Positions 19,987 to 27,839 of a stretch of 64,000 nucleotides of DNA are shown in pieces. Each line of letters opens with the position of its first letter. The first letter of the stretch is position 1. The notes beneath the pieces are model-generated. The model made no database searches and was not told where the DNA came from. It saw nothing but the letters and a program-made list of their open reading frames with translations. Source of the stretch: Planctomycetota bacterium (lineage in GTDB: Bacteria > Planctomycetota > UBA1135 > UBA2386); assembly GCA_020638735.1 (NCBI GenBank), contig JACKHZ010000014.1, positions 1 to 64,000 on the forward strand, in the 5' to 3' direction. The position numbers and the translations under genes are program-made.

Positions 19987-21066
19987 CTACAGCGCGGCGA
20001 GCAGTCGCTCGAGCCGGGCGAGGTCGTGGTCGCCCATGTGGCCGACGCGGAACGCCTTGCCTCTCAGGGTCCCGTAGCCCTTGTCGAGCTGGAAGCCGGC
20101 GGCCGCGGCGCGCCTGGCCAGCGCCTCGACGTCCTGCCCCAGAGCGTCGACGCAGGAGACCGTCGGCGAGCGCGCCGCGACGTCCTGCACGAACGGCGTC
20201 ATGCCGCGCGCCGTGCACCACTGCAGCGTGCGGTCGCGCAGCGCGAGATGGCGTGACCAGCGGGCTCGGAGCCCTTCTTCGGCGATGCGTTCGAGCTGTC
20301 GCTGCAGCGCGAACACCAGCGGCACGCACGGCGTCGCGATCGGCTTGCCGGCTTCGGTGTCGGGCACGGCGGTGATCAGGTCGAGCAGGAAGCCGCGCTC
20401 GTCGATCGACGCGGCGCGCTGCAGCGCGCGTTCGCTGACCGCGTAGACGCCGAGGCCGGGCGGCAGCGCGAGGCACTTCTGCGTGCCGGCGAAGGCGAAG
20501 TCGAGGCCCCAGTCGTCGAAGCGCAGCTCCGCGCCGGCGAGGCTGGTGACGACGTCGACCAGCAGCAGCGCGTCGGGCGCGCGGCGGCGCACGGTCGCGG
20601 CCAGCGCGGCGAGCGGCTGCAGCGCGCCGGTCGAGGTCTCGTTGTGGGTGATGCAGACGGCGTCGGGCGCGGGGCCGGCGGTGAGGTGCGCGTCGAGCGC
20701 GGCCGGGTCGTGGGCGCTGCCGAGCGGCACCTCGATCGCCTCGGGCGCGCGGCCGCAGCCGCGCGCGACCTCGACGAAGCGCACGCCGAAGGCGCCGCCG
20801 ACGAGATGCAACGTGCGGCCGGCGCGCGGCACGAGGTTGCGGATCGCCGCCTCCATCAGCGCGGTGCCGGTGCAGGTCTCGAACGCGGCGTGCTGCGCGG
20901 TCAGGAACAGCTCGCGCAGCCGGGCGCAGACGTCCTTCGCCGCGTCGACGAAGCGCGGGTTGCGGTGGCCGATCAGCGGCATCGCCATGATGCGGCGCAG
21001 CTCCGCGTCCACCTCGGTCGGGCCGGGGAGGAACAGGATCGGGTGGTCGGCGGCCGGTTCGCTCAT
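19987..21066 (-). CDS. Class V aminotransferase (alanine-glyoxylate / serine-pyruvate type)
   Basis: A 359-residue PLP enzyme. The N-terminus ILFLPGPTEVDAELRRIMAMPLIGHRNPRF is the typical start of the AGT/SPT group. The PLP-binding Lys lies in FAFAGTQKCLALPPGLGVYAVSE, preceded by the cofactor Asp in LLLVDVVTSLAG. The protein could be an alanine-glyoxylate, serine-glyoxylate or phosphoserine-type aminotransferase. The adjoining SerB-like phosphatase gene (10 nt upstream on the same strand) suggests a role in serine metabolism. That link is inference. Confidence 0.85.
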   Translation of the reverse strand: MSEPAADHPILFLPGPTEVDAELRRIMAMPLIGHRNPRFVDAAKDVCARLRELFLTAQHAAFETCTGTALMEAAIRNLVPRAGRTLHLVGGAFGVRFVEVARGCGRAPEAIEVPLGSAHDPAALDAHLTAGPAPDAVCITHNETSTGALQPLAALAATVRRRAPDALLLVDVVTSLAGAELRFDDWGLDFAFAGTQKCLALPPGLGVYAVSERALQRAASIDERGFLLDLITAVPDTEAGKPIATPCVPLVFALQRQLERIAEEGLRARWSRHLALRDRTLQWCTARGMTPFVQDVAARSPTVSCVDALGQDVEALARRAAAAGFQLDKGYGTLRGKAFRVGHMGDHDLARLERLLAAL

Positions 21067-21076
21067 GCCGGCAGCA

Positions 21077-21820
21077 TCACCGCCCGGCGGCCGGGAGCAA
21101 CGGGGCGAATCGCGGTTCTGCGCCGAGGCGCGCCAGCTCGTCAGGGGACAGCACGTGCGGCAGCACGGCGGCGAGGTCGGGGACCGTCACGAAGTGCTTG
21201 GCGCCGCGGCGCACCGCGTCGCGCGCGACGACGCCGCCGAAGCCGACGAAGCGGCCGGCGACCGGCGCGGTCTCGAGGTCGGTGACGCCGTCGCCGACGA
21301 ACGCCAGCGGGTGGTGGGCGGCGGGCAACGCGCGCAGCACGTCGACCTTGCCGCCGTTGCGCCACAGCGGCGAGCGGCGATCGAAGTCGACGTAGGCGCC
21401 CGCCGCGTCGAACACCAGCGGGACCGCGTGCACGTGCCCGTCGTCGATGCCGAGCGCGCGGGCGACGTGGCGGACCGGCGGCAGCAGCCCGCCGCTGACG
21501 ACGCCGACGTGCTTGCCGAGCCACTGCAGCGCCTGCACGACCTCGCGCGCGTGCGGCACGAGCTCGTCGACGTAGCGCGCGCCGACGACGTCGAGCTGCT
21601 CCTTGCGCGGGGCCAGCGCGCGCAGCCGCGACTCGTAGACCTCGGCCAGCGGCAGCGTGCCGTTCATCGCCCGGTCGGTCAGCGCCGCGATCTCGGCGCG
21701 CAGCGTGGGGTCCGCGAAGTCGAGCAGCTCGTCGACGCCCTCCATCGCCGACAGCGTCGAGTCGCAGTCGAAGTAGACGGCGGCGTACGGCGGCGGGCAG
21801 GCTCCCAGTGCGCGGTCCAT
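21077..21820 (-). CDS. HAD-superfamily phosphatase, SerB-like
   Basis: A 247-residue HAD hydrolase with motif I FDCDSTLS (nucleophile Asp followed by Asp at +2), motif II VVSGGLLPPV, a Lys in NGGKVDVL and motif III FVGDGVTDLET. A helical cap (residues about 25-95, GVDELLDFADPTLRAEIAALTDRAMNG) matches phosphoserine phosphatases, which use the same Glu-rich cap. Start ATG at 21818-21820; a much longer open frame upstream runs antisense to the sugar transferase and is not coding. The pairing with a serine-type aminotransferase supports phosphoserine as substrate. Confidence 0.8.
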   Translation of the reverse strand: MDRALGACPPPYAAVYFDCDSTLSAMEGVDELLDFADPTLRAEIAALTDRAMNGTLPLAEVYESRLRALAPRKEQLDVVGARYVDELVPHAREVVQALQWLGKHVGVVSGGLLPPVRHVARALGIDDGHVHAVPLVFDAAGAYVDFDRRSPLWRNGGKVDVLRALPAAHHPLAFVGDGVTDLETAPVAGRFVGFGGVVARDAVRRGAKHFVTVPDLAAVLPHVLSPDELARLGAEPRFAPLLPAAGR

Positions 21821-21828
21821 GCGCCGAG

Positions 21829-23268
21829 TCAGCGCGCGCCCTTGCCGCCGAGGATCACGCCGACCGTGCGCAGCATGATGTTGACGTCGAACAGCAGGTT
21901 CATGTTCTTGATGTAGTACAGGTCGTAGCGCAGCTTCTCCTGCGCGTCGTCGATCGACGCGCCGTAGGGGTGGCGGACCTGGGCCCAGCCGGTCAGGCCG
22001 GGCTTCACCGTGTGGCGCAGCGGGTAGAACGGGATCTGCTGCTTGAGCTGCTCGACGAAGTGCGGCCGCTCCGGGCGCGGGCCGACGAACGACATCTGCC
22101 CGGCGAGGATGTTGACGAACTGCGGGATCTCGTCGATGCGCGTCAGCCGCAGGAACTTGCCGATCGGCGTGATGCGCGCGTCGTTCTTCTGCGCCCACAC
22201 CGGTCCGGACTCCTTCTCGGCGTCGACGGTCATGGTGCGGAACTTGATCAGCGGGAACGGCTCGCCGTCCTCGCCGACGCGCTGCTGCACGAAGAACACC
22301 GGCCCGCGGCTGGTCAGCTTGACGACCAGCATCGTCAGCAGGCAGATCGGCAGCGACAGCACCAGGCCGACCGCCGAAGCCAGGATGTCGAGCACCCGCT
22401 TCAGCGCCATCGTCAGCGGGTCCTTGGCGAAGCCGCGGCCGTAGATCAGGTAGCTCGGCCGCATCGACTCGAGCGCCAGCTTGCCGGTCAGGCGTTCGTA
22501 CATCGCCTCGCGCTCCTCGACGATGACGCCGTCCATGCGGCAGCGCAGCAGCGCGTCGACCGGCACCTTGCCGCGGCGTTCGCGCAGCGCCACGACGACG
22601 CGGCTGATGCCGTCGTCGCGGCAGTGCTGCTGCAGGTCCTCGATCGAGCCGAGCAGCTGCGGGTCGTCGGCGCCGAGCTCGAGCGGCGGCTGGTCGTGCT
22701 CGGGCACCAGCCCGAGCAGCTCGTAGCCGGCCATCGGGTTCTGGCGGATCATACGCGCCACCGCCAGCGCCTCCTGCGACGAGCCGAGCACGACGACGCG
22801 TTCGCCGAAGCGCCACTTGTAGAAGAACCAGTGGAACGCGTGGCGCAGCGCGTAGGTGAGCGTGAAGCCGACGCCGACCAGCGCGATCAGCTTCCAGGTG
22901 TCGGTGTTGATGTTCTGGAAGCCCGGCAGGTAGAACAGCGACGGGATCACCATCGGCAGCAGCGCCAGCATCACCAGCGAATAGCCGCAGCTGCGCACGA
23001 GGCGGTTGGCGAGCTGGGCGCGGTTCTGCGCGGTCTTCCAGTCGTAGAGGTCGTGATAGCTCATCACGGCCAGGCAGATCAGCGCGATCGTGACGCTGGT
23101 CAGGATGCCGCGCCACAGATCCTCGGACCACGCGAGCAGCCAGAAGGACCGGTTGGTCAGCGGCCAGACGCTCGAGCCCACCAGGATCACCAGCGTGAAC
23201 AGCAACCCTTCGCTGACGATCAGCAGCAGCTTGCGCCGCGGGATCAGCTGTTCGGTGAGGGTGGCCAT
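21829..23268 (-). CDS. Exopolysaccharide biosynthesis polyprenyl glycosylphosphotransferase
   Basis: A 479-residue membrane enzyme from the ATG at 23266-23268. It has four N-terminal transmembrane helices, a Rossmann-like segment (GERVVVLGSSQEALAVARMI), one more helix, then the bacterial sugar-transferase core: KRVLDILASAVGLV, PLIKFRTM, LRLTRIDEIPQFVNIL, MSFVGPRPE and LTGWAQVR. The family transfers a hexose-1-phosphate onto undecaprenyl phosphate to start capsule or exopolysaccharide synthesis. There is no stop codon between this domain and the YraN-like domain upstream; translation could therefore also begin at 23775 and give one 648-residue fusion. The internal ATG lacks a clear ribosome-binding site, so the choice is open. 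Confidence 0.88.
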   Translation of the reverse strand: MATLTEQLIPRRKLLLIVSEGLLFTLVILVGSSVWPLTNRSFWLLAWSEDLWRGILTSVTIALICLAVMSYHDLYDWKTAQNRAQLANRLVRSCGYSLVMLALLPMVIPSLFYLPGFQNINTDTWKLIALVGVGFTLTYALRHAFHWFFYKWRFGERVVVLGSSQEALAVARMIRQNPMAGYELLGLVPEHDQPPLELGADDPQLLGSIEDLQQHCRDDGISRVVVALRERRGKVPVDALLRCRMDGVIVEEREAMYERLTGKLALESMRPSYLIYGRGFAKDPLTMALKRVLDILASAVGLVLSLPICLLTMLVVKLTSRGPVFFVQQRVGEDGEPFPLIKFRTMTVDAEKESGPVWAQKNDARITPIGKFLRLTRIDEIPQFVNILAGQMSFVGPRPERPHFVEQLKQQIPFYPLRHTVKPGLTGWAQVRHPYGASIDDAQEKLRYDLYYIKNMNLLFDVNIMLRTVGVILGGKGAR

Positions 23269-23775
23269 GGTGACGGACGGTGGCAGGGGGAGGGTGATCC
23301 CGGAGGGCTGGTTCGGCGTCGACGGCCGCGCGGCTAGAGCCCGCTTCGAGCGTGGCCTGCCATGGGCGGGTAGCACAACTCGGCGGACCGCCCGGAAATG
23401 CAGGATCTTCTCCGGGGTCGGTGGCGCGCCCGGTGCGGTCGACGCCCAGTGCACGGCGACGACGTCGATGCGCAGCTCGCGCGGTCGCGGCCGCAGTCCT
23501 GCGGCCAACGACAGCAGCGAACGTTCGATGCGATCGAGCTGCTCGGCGGTGACGCAGCGCTCCGGCGCGGGGTGGTCGCGGCGCGCCTTGACCTCGACCG
23601 CGATCCAGGTGCGGCGCCGGCGGCACAGGAGGTCGATCTCGCCGGCGCGGGTGCGCAGGTTGCTCGCCACGACCCGGTAGCCCGCCGCGAGCAACGCGCG
23701 GCAGGCGAACGACTCGCCCAGCGACCCGGAGCCGGTCGGCGCACGGTCGGCCTCAGTTGGCCTTCGGCGCGCCAT
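23269..23775 (-). CDS. YraN/UPF0102 endonuclease-like domain, in frame with the downstream sugar transferase
   Basis: About 120 residues from the ATG at 23773-23775 match the YraN family: GESFACRALLAAGYRVVASNLRTRAGEIDLLCRRRRTWIAVEVKAR holds the PD-(D/E)xK nuclease residues (Glu-x-Asp and Glu-x-Lys), and LRIDVVAVHW is the usual last strand. After the expected end (EKILHFRAVRR) about 45 Arg/Pro-rich residues lead straight into the sugar transferase with no stop. Either a real fusion or a lost stop codon (or one missed base) is possible. The start overlaps the yajC stop by 23 nt. YraN proteins are linked to DNA processing; the role is not established. Confidence 0.65.
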
Positions 23776-24226
23776 CAGCGCGCTCCACGCGCGCGATGGC
23801 GGTGCGGTCGAAGGTCACCTCGGTGCTGCCGATCCGCAGGCTGACGGTCTTCTCGTCGAGCTTGCCGACCACGCCGTGCATGCCGCCGGCGGTGACGACC
23901 TTGTCGCCGACCTTGATCGACGACAGCAGCGCCTGCTGTTCCTTGCGGCGCTTCTGCTCGGGGCGCATGACGAACAGCCACATCACCACCAGCATCGCCG
24001 GCAGCATCCACATCAGCGTCGGGTCGGCGCACGGGCCCTGCGGCGCGCTCTTCGGCGCGTTGGGGTCCGCCTGCTGCTGGGCGTTGGCCTGGCCGCCGCC
24101 GGCCGTCGGCGCGGTCGCGCTCGGCGCGTCGCCGGTGGACTGCGGGTCCTGCGGCGCGATCCTCCAGGGCTGCGCGGTGGACGTGCGGGCGAAGGCGACG
24201 GGGACGAAGAAGATCGGCTGCGGCAT
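23753..24226 (-). CDS. yajC: Sec translocase accessory protein YajC
   Basis: A 157-residue protein. The core is a single helix (LMWMLPAMLVVMWLFVMRPEQKRRKEQQALLSSIKVGDKVVTAGGMHGVVGKLDEKTVSLRIG), the standard YajC arrangement of one transmembrane segment and a small cytoplasmic domain that binds SecDF. The first 65 or so residues (Gln/Ala/Pro-rich) are an extension beyond the usual 110-residue form. ATG at 24224-24226. A promoter with a TATACT -10 lies 67 nt upstream. SecD/SecF are not in the window. Confidence 0.88.
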   Translation of the reverse strand: MPQPIFFVPVAFARTSTAQPWRIAPQDPQSTGDAPSATAPTAGGGQANAQQQADPNAPKSAPQGPCADPTLMWMLPAMLVVMWLFVMRPEQKRRKEQQALLSSIKVGDKVVTAGGMHGVVGKLDEKTVSLRIGSTEVTFDRTAIARVERADGAPKAN

Positions 24227-24292
24227 CTGCGGGTCTCGCGGGGTCGGTCGGGTCGGGGCCGCCGGCGGGCGGGGCCTCGAAAAGGGGCAGGG

Positions 24293-24321
24293 AGTATAGG
24301 GACCGACCCGGTTGCGTTGCA
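24293..24321 (-). promoter_or_regulatory. Putative sigma-70 promoter for yajC
   Basis: On the minus strand TGCAAC, a 17-nt spacer and TATACT. The -10 is one base from consensus; the -35 is weak. It lies in the 146-nt gap between divergent yajC and mnmA. Confidence 0.5.
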
Positions 24322-24372
24322 GCCAAAGAACCGCATCCTGTTCGCCCCGCCGCGGGTGCGGCGGCCAGAACG

Positions 24373-25440
24373 ATGCGCGTCCTCGCAGCGATGTCCGGTG
24401 GTGTCGATTCCAGCGTCGCGGCGCTGCTGCTCCAGCGGCAGGGCCACGAGGTGGTCTCGGTGTTCATGCGCAACGGGGTCTCCGGGACCTCGGCGCAGGA
24501 GAAGTCGTGCTGCTCGGCGAGCGACGCGCGCGACGCGGCGGTGGTGGCGGATCGTCTGGGCATGGCCTTCTACGCGGTGGACTACCAGCAGGAGTTCGCC
24601 GCGCTGATGGACCACTTCGCGGCCGAATACCGCGCCGGGCGCACGCCGAACCCCTGTGTGCTGTGCAACCAGCAGCTGAAGTTCGGTCATCTTTTCTCGC
24701 TCGCCGACGACATCGGCGCCGACGCGGTCGCCACCGGGCACTACGCGCAGGTGGCGGACGGCCGGCTGCTGCGCGCCGTCGACGCCAACAAGGACCAGAC
24801 GTACTACCTGTTCGGCATCGAGCGCGCGGCGCTTTCGCGCACGCTGTTCCCGCTCGGCGGCCTGCAGAAGGCCGAGGTGCGGCGCCTGGCCGCCGAGGCG
24901 GGCCTCGTCACCGCCGACAAGCCGGAGTCGATGGAGATCTGCTTCGTCACGTCGGGCGACTACCGCGACGTCGTGCGCGCGCGCGGCGGCGGCGGCCGGC
25001 CGGGGCGCTTCGTCGACGCCGAGGGGCGGCCGCTCGGCGAACACGACGGCGTCGACGGCTTCACCGTCGGTCAGCGCAAGGGGCTGCCGGCGCTGGGGCG
25101 GCCGCACTACGTCGCCGCGATCGACGCCGGCTCCGGCGACGTCGTGCTGGTGCCGCGCGACGGCCTGTCGCGCACGCGCATGTTCGTCGGCGCGGTCAAC
25201 TGGCTCGTCGACCCGCCCGCCGACGGCGCCGAGCTCGCCCTCGAGGTCAAGGTGCGCGCCCGGCACGAGGCGGTGGCGGCGACGGTCGTCGCCCGCGGCG
25301 ACGGGCCGGGCGACGGCGGCGCACAGCGCGCCGAGGTGCGCTTCGCCGCCCCGGTCGAGGCGATCACCCCGGGCCAGGCGGCGGTGTTCTATCGCGGCGA
25401 GCTGGTGGTCGGCGGCGGCTTCATCGACGGCTCGGCCTGA
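24373..25440 (+). CDS. mnmA: tRNA-specific 2-thiouridylase MnmA
   Basis: A 355-residue protein with the PP-loop SGGVDSSVAALLL at residues 8-20, the first catalytic Cys in TPNPCVLCNQQLKFG, the second in SMEICFV, and the C-terminal beta-barrel with VGQRKGLPALG and ITPGQAAVFY. It puts sulfur on U34 of the Lys, Glu and Gln tRNAs, using ATP and persulfide from a sulfur relay. ATG at 24373 is preceded by GGCGGCCAGAACG without a strong ribosome-binding site. It converges on the HU gene. Confidence 0.95.
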   Translation: MRVLAAMSGGVDSSVAALLLQRQGHEVVSVFMRNGVSGTSAQEKSCCSASDARDAAVVADRLGMAFYAVDYQQEFAALMDHFAAEYRAGRTPNPCVLCNQQLKFGHLFSLADDIGADAVATGHYAQVADGRLLRAVDANKDQTYYLFGIERAALSRTLFPLGGLQKAEVRRLAAEAGLVTADKPESMEICFVTSGDYRDVVRARGGGGRPGRFVDAEGRPLGEHDGVDGFTVGQRKGLPALGRPHYVAAIDAGSGDVVLVPRDGLSRTRMFVGAVNWLVDPPADGAELALEVKVRARHEAVAATVVARGDGPGDGGAQRAEVRFAAPVEAITPGQAAVFYRGELVVGGGFIDGSA

Positions 25441-25467
25441 GCGGCCGGGCGCGCCGCCGCGCGCAGT

Positions 25468-25743
25468 TCAGACGCTGCCGCGCAGCGAGGTGCCGGCGCG
25501 GAAGGCCACCGTCTTCGACGCCTTGATCTCCATCGGCTCCTTGGTCTGCGGGTTCCGCCCCATGCGCGCCTTGCGGTGCTTCACCGCGAACGTGCCGAAG
25601 CCGACGATCTGCACCTCGCCGTCGGCGCGCAGGCCCTGCTCGACCGCCGCCAGGAAGGCGTTGACGGTCCGTTCGGCGTGCGCCTTGGAGCACTCGGCGC
25701 CGAGCTGGTGCTGCACGGCGGTGATCAGGTCTGCCTTGTTCAT
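25468..25743 (-). CDS. hup: HU-family DNA-binding protein
   Basis: A 91-residue HU/IHF protein: MNKADLITAVQ start, GFGTFAVKHRKARMGRNPQTKEPMEI with the DNA-bending Pro at the arm tip, and VAFRAGTSLRGSV at the end. It forms a dimer that bends DNA and compacts the nucleoid. An upstream TTCCTCC-type leader lacks an obvious ribosome site, but GGTTGGAGG lies on the opposite strand. Promoter with TTGCGA and TAGCAT is visible at 25771-25800. Confidence 0.92.
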   Translation of the reverse strand: MNKADLITAVQHQLGAECSKAHAERTVNAFLAAVEQGLRADGEVQIVGFGTFAVKHRKARMGRNPQTKEPMEIKASKTVAFRAGTSLRGSV

Positions 25744-25770
25744 GGTCGGGCCCGGTTGGAGGAACCCGCG

Positions 25771-25800
25771 ATGCTACGGCGGGCTGCGCGACCGTCGCAA
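25771..25800 (-). promoter_or_regulatory. Putative sigma-70 promoter for the HU gene
   Basis: TTGCGA, 18-nt spacer, TAGCAT on the minus strand, about 28 nt before the HU start. The same hexamer style occurs upstream of the atp operon. Confidence 0.55.
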
Positions 25801-25876
25801 GCGCGCGACGGGGTGGCGTGGATTTGCGGGGCGATGCTCAAGTTCACCATGGCAGCGGTCGATGAACGGCGAGAAC

Positions 25877-25893
25877 CGGGGCGGAGCGCCCCG
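25877..25893 (+). other. GC hairpin in the leader of the HEAT-repeat lipoprotein gene
   Basis: A perfect 7-bp stem (CGGGGCG / CGCCCCG, GAG loop) 26 nt before the start codon. It is followed directly by C-rich sequence and then the GAGGA ribosome site. Function unknown. Confidence 0.4.
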
Positions 25894-25918
25894 CTCCCCC
25901 GAACTCGACGAGGAAATC

Positions 25919-26902
25919 ATGAGGACCGCGGCCTTCGGCGCCTTCCTGTTTGCCTTCGCGGCGTGCTCGACGACCGAGCCGCCCGTGATCAGCCCTTACC
26001 AGCAGCCCAACGCGCTGATGCGTGAGGAGATCGACACCCGCATCTCCGAGATCCCGTTCCAGCACCGCGAGGAGCTGCTCGAGAACCTGGTGTGGCTGGC
26101 CCAGACCGGCGAGCAGACGATCCCGTCGCTGCTGCGCGGCTTGCAGGCCGACGACCCCAAGACGCGCAGCTCGTGCGCCTGGGTGCTCGGCCGCATCCAC
26201 GACCGCCGCACGATCCCCGACCTGCAGAAGGCGATGCACGACGGCGAGGACGGGGTGCGCCTCGAGATCGCCCGCACGCTGGTGCTGATGGGGGACCTGC
26301 AGCAGTCGCCGATCCTGATCGCCGGGCTCGACAGCGACCGCAAGGAGGTTCGCTTCATGTGCCACGAGGCGTTGAAGAGCGCCACCGGTCACGACTTCGG
26401 CTACGACCACCTCAACCAGAACCAGCAGGAGCTGCGCACCGCGGTGCTGCAGTGGCGGCAGTGGTGGGGTGACTACGCCGGCGATCCGTACTTCGCCCAG
26501 AGCTACCAGGACGAACACCACATCGGCGCGCAGCTCGCGGCGCCGGCCGGTGAGACGAAGCCGCAGGACGTGCCGCAGCCGCAGGGTTCGCAGCCGCAGG
26601 TCCCGCAGGCTCCGGTCCAGGGTCAGCAGCAGACGCCGACCCCGACGCCGGAGGACCACGACGCCGCGCCTGCCGAGGTCGAGCCGACGCCGGCGGCCGA
26701 GAAGCCGCAGCCGATCGAGGTGCCCGCGCAGCCGACGCCGGTGAACGGCGCCGAGACGCCCCAGGGCTACTCGTCGGGCGTCAACAACGAGGCGAACGGC
26801 GGCGCGCACGCCCCGCAGAACGGCGTCCAGCCGATCGTCGTGCCGCCGGTGGTGGTGCCGAAGCCGGTGACCGGTGCGTCCGGTCACGGCGACGGCAACT
26901 GA
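25919..26902 (+). CDS. HEAT-repeat lipoprotein with Pro/Gln-rich tail
   Basis: A 327-residue protein from the ATG at 25919, which has GAGGA about 5 nt upstream. The signal peptide ends in FAFAAC, a plausible lipobox. Residues about 50-150 form HEAT-like helical repeats (LLENLVWLAQTGEQTIPSLLRGLQADD, SSCAWVLGRIHDRRTIPDLQKAMHDG, LEIARTLVLMGDLQQSPILIAGL). A WRQWWGDYAGDPY segment follows, then a long Pro/Gln/Glu low-complexity tail to the end. Probably an outer- or inner-membrane-anchored scaffold. No specific function can be assigned. Confidence 0.75.
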   Translation: MRTAAFGAFLFAFAACSTTEPPVISPYQQPNALMREEIDTRISEIPFQHREELLENLVWLAQTGEQTIPSLLRGLQADDPKTRSSCAWVLGRIHDRRTIPDLQKAMHDGEDGVRLEIARTLVLMGDLQQSPILIAGLDSDRKEVRFMCHEALKSATGHDFGYDHLNQNQQELRTAVLQWRQWWGDYAGDPYFAQSYQDEHHIGAQLAAPAGETKPQDVPQPQGSQPQVPQAPVQGQQQTPTPTPEDHDAAPAEVEPTPAAEKPQPIEVPAQPTPVNGAETPQGYSSGVNNEANGGAHAPQNGVQPIVVPPVVVPKPVTGASGHGDGN

Positions 26903-27060
26903 GCCGGTCGACGGATCCGATGGGACGGGCGCCGCGTCGCGCCCGCGTCGGCTGCTGGCCTGGGGGCGCGCGCTCCAGGGTCGCCCGACCTGCGCCGCCA
27001 GGCGTTCGAACTGCACGGTGCCGCCACGCGGTCCGACGGCGCAGGGCGCGCCAGACGGTC

Positions 27061-27090
27061 TTGGTGCGATTGCGCCGACCGGGGTAGACT
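27061..27090 (+). promoter_or_regulatory. Putative sigma-70 promoter for the pilin-like gene
   Basis: TTGGTG, 18-nt spacer, TAGACT, 42 nt before the start codon of the pilin-like gene, in a 229-nt gap that otherwise shows no gene. Confidence 0.5.
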
Positions 27091-27131
27091 CTCGATCCCC
27101 CTCGACCCCAAGGATCGCGAGTCCGCAAAAG

Positions 27132-27779
27132 ATGCAAAAGTCCCAATCCGGCTTCACGCTGATCGAGCTGCTGGTCGTCATCAGCATCATCGGTGTGCTG
27201 GCCGCCGTGCTGTTGCCCCGGGTCCTCGAGACCAGGAGCGCTGCGAACGCCTTCGCCGACGGTCAGAACCTGAACACGCACTTCCTGTGGATGGAGCGCT
27301 ACCAGCAGCAGCACGACAAGCGGCTGCCGAGCGTCGGCGGCCACCGCTTCGTGATGTCGACGTGGACGTCGAAGGTCTTCGACCACACGCCGGAGAACCT
27401 CGACAAGTACTTCACTCCGGGCGCCGAGAACGACCCGGCGTGGACGAACGCCAAGGCCGAGATGCGCGCCGGTCAGGACCCCTGGCCGACCATCAACGAC
27501 GTCAGCAGCGAGAGCACGCACTACTGCGGCCGCGCGCAAGGCAAGCTGCGCACGGCGCTGAACAGCGCCAACGAGGCGTGGATCGCCGACGACAACGAGG
27601 GCGTCTGGAACAACAACGACGGCACCGTCAACATCCTGATGAACGGCGGTCAGGTGCGCACCTACAGCTACCAGCAGATGGTCGACCAGTTCGGCCTCGG
27701 CGACCTCGACCTGAACGTGCCGGTGCAGACCTGGGGACCGAACTCGCCGATCCCCGAGTGCCAGAACCTCGACAACTGA
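27132..27779 (+). CDS. Type IV pilin / pseudopilin-like protein
   Basis: A 215-residue protein starting MQKSQSGFTLIELLVVISIIGVLAAVLLPRV, the canonical class III signal: prepilin peptidase cuts between Gly7 and Phe8 and the Glu at +5 is present. The rest is soluble, with two Cys (THYCGRA and IPECQNL) that could form a disulfide, and many Asn/Asp. This fits the type II secretion pseudopilins or the large planctomycete family of FTLIELLVV proteins. No pilus assembly genes are in the window. Confidence 0.82.
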   Translation: MQKSQSGFTLIELLVVISIIGVLAAVLLPRVLETRSAANAFADGQNLNTHFLWMERYQQQHDKRLPSVGGHRFVMSTWTSKVFDHTPENLDKYFTPGAENDPAWTNAKAEMRAGQDPWPTINDVSSESTHYCGRAQGKLRTALNSANEAWIADDNEGVWNNNDGTVNILMNGGQVRTYSYQQMVDQFGLGDLDLNVPVQTWGPNSPIPECQNLDN

Positions 27780-27811
27780 CGCGCGGCGCGACCGGTTGGT
27801 GCGCGGTTTCC

Positions 27812-27833
27812 CGGCCGGTTTCGTCGCCGGCCG
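27812..27833. terminator. Hairpin between convergent genes
   Basis: A perfect 7-bp stem (CGGCCGG / CCGGCCG, 8-nt loop) in the 60-nt gap between the pilin-like gene and the convergent secreted-protein gene. No T run; a shared terminator is possible. Confidence 0.4.
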
Positions 27834-27839
27834 CGGCGC

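Noticed and set aside
21821..23626. Long N-terminal extension of the SerB-like phosphatase frame
   Set aside because: It runs in another frame through the sugar transferase and has Arg/Ala-rich shadow composition; the ATG at 21820 gives a normal-length enzyme.
26990..27040. TTCGAAC resembling a tRNA T loop
   Set aside because: The flanking bases do not form the 5-bp T stem and no acceptor or anticodon stem can be drawn.
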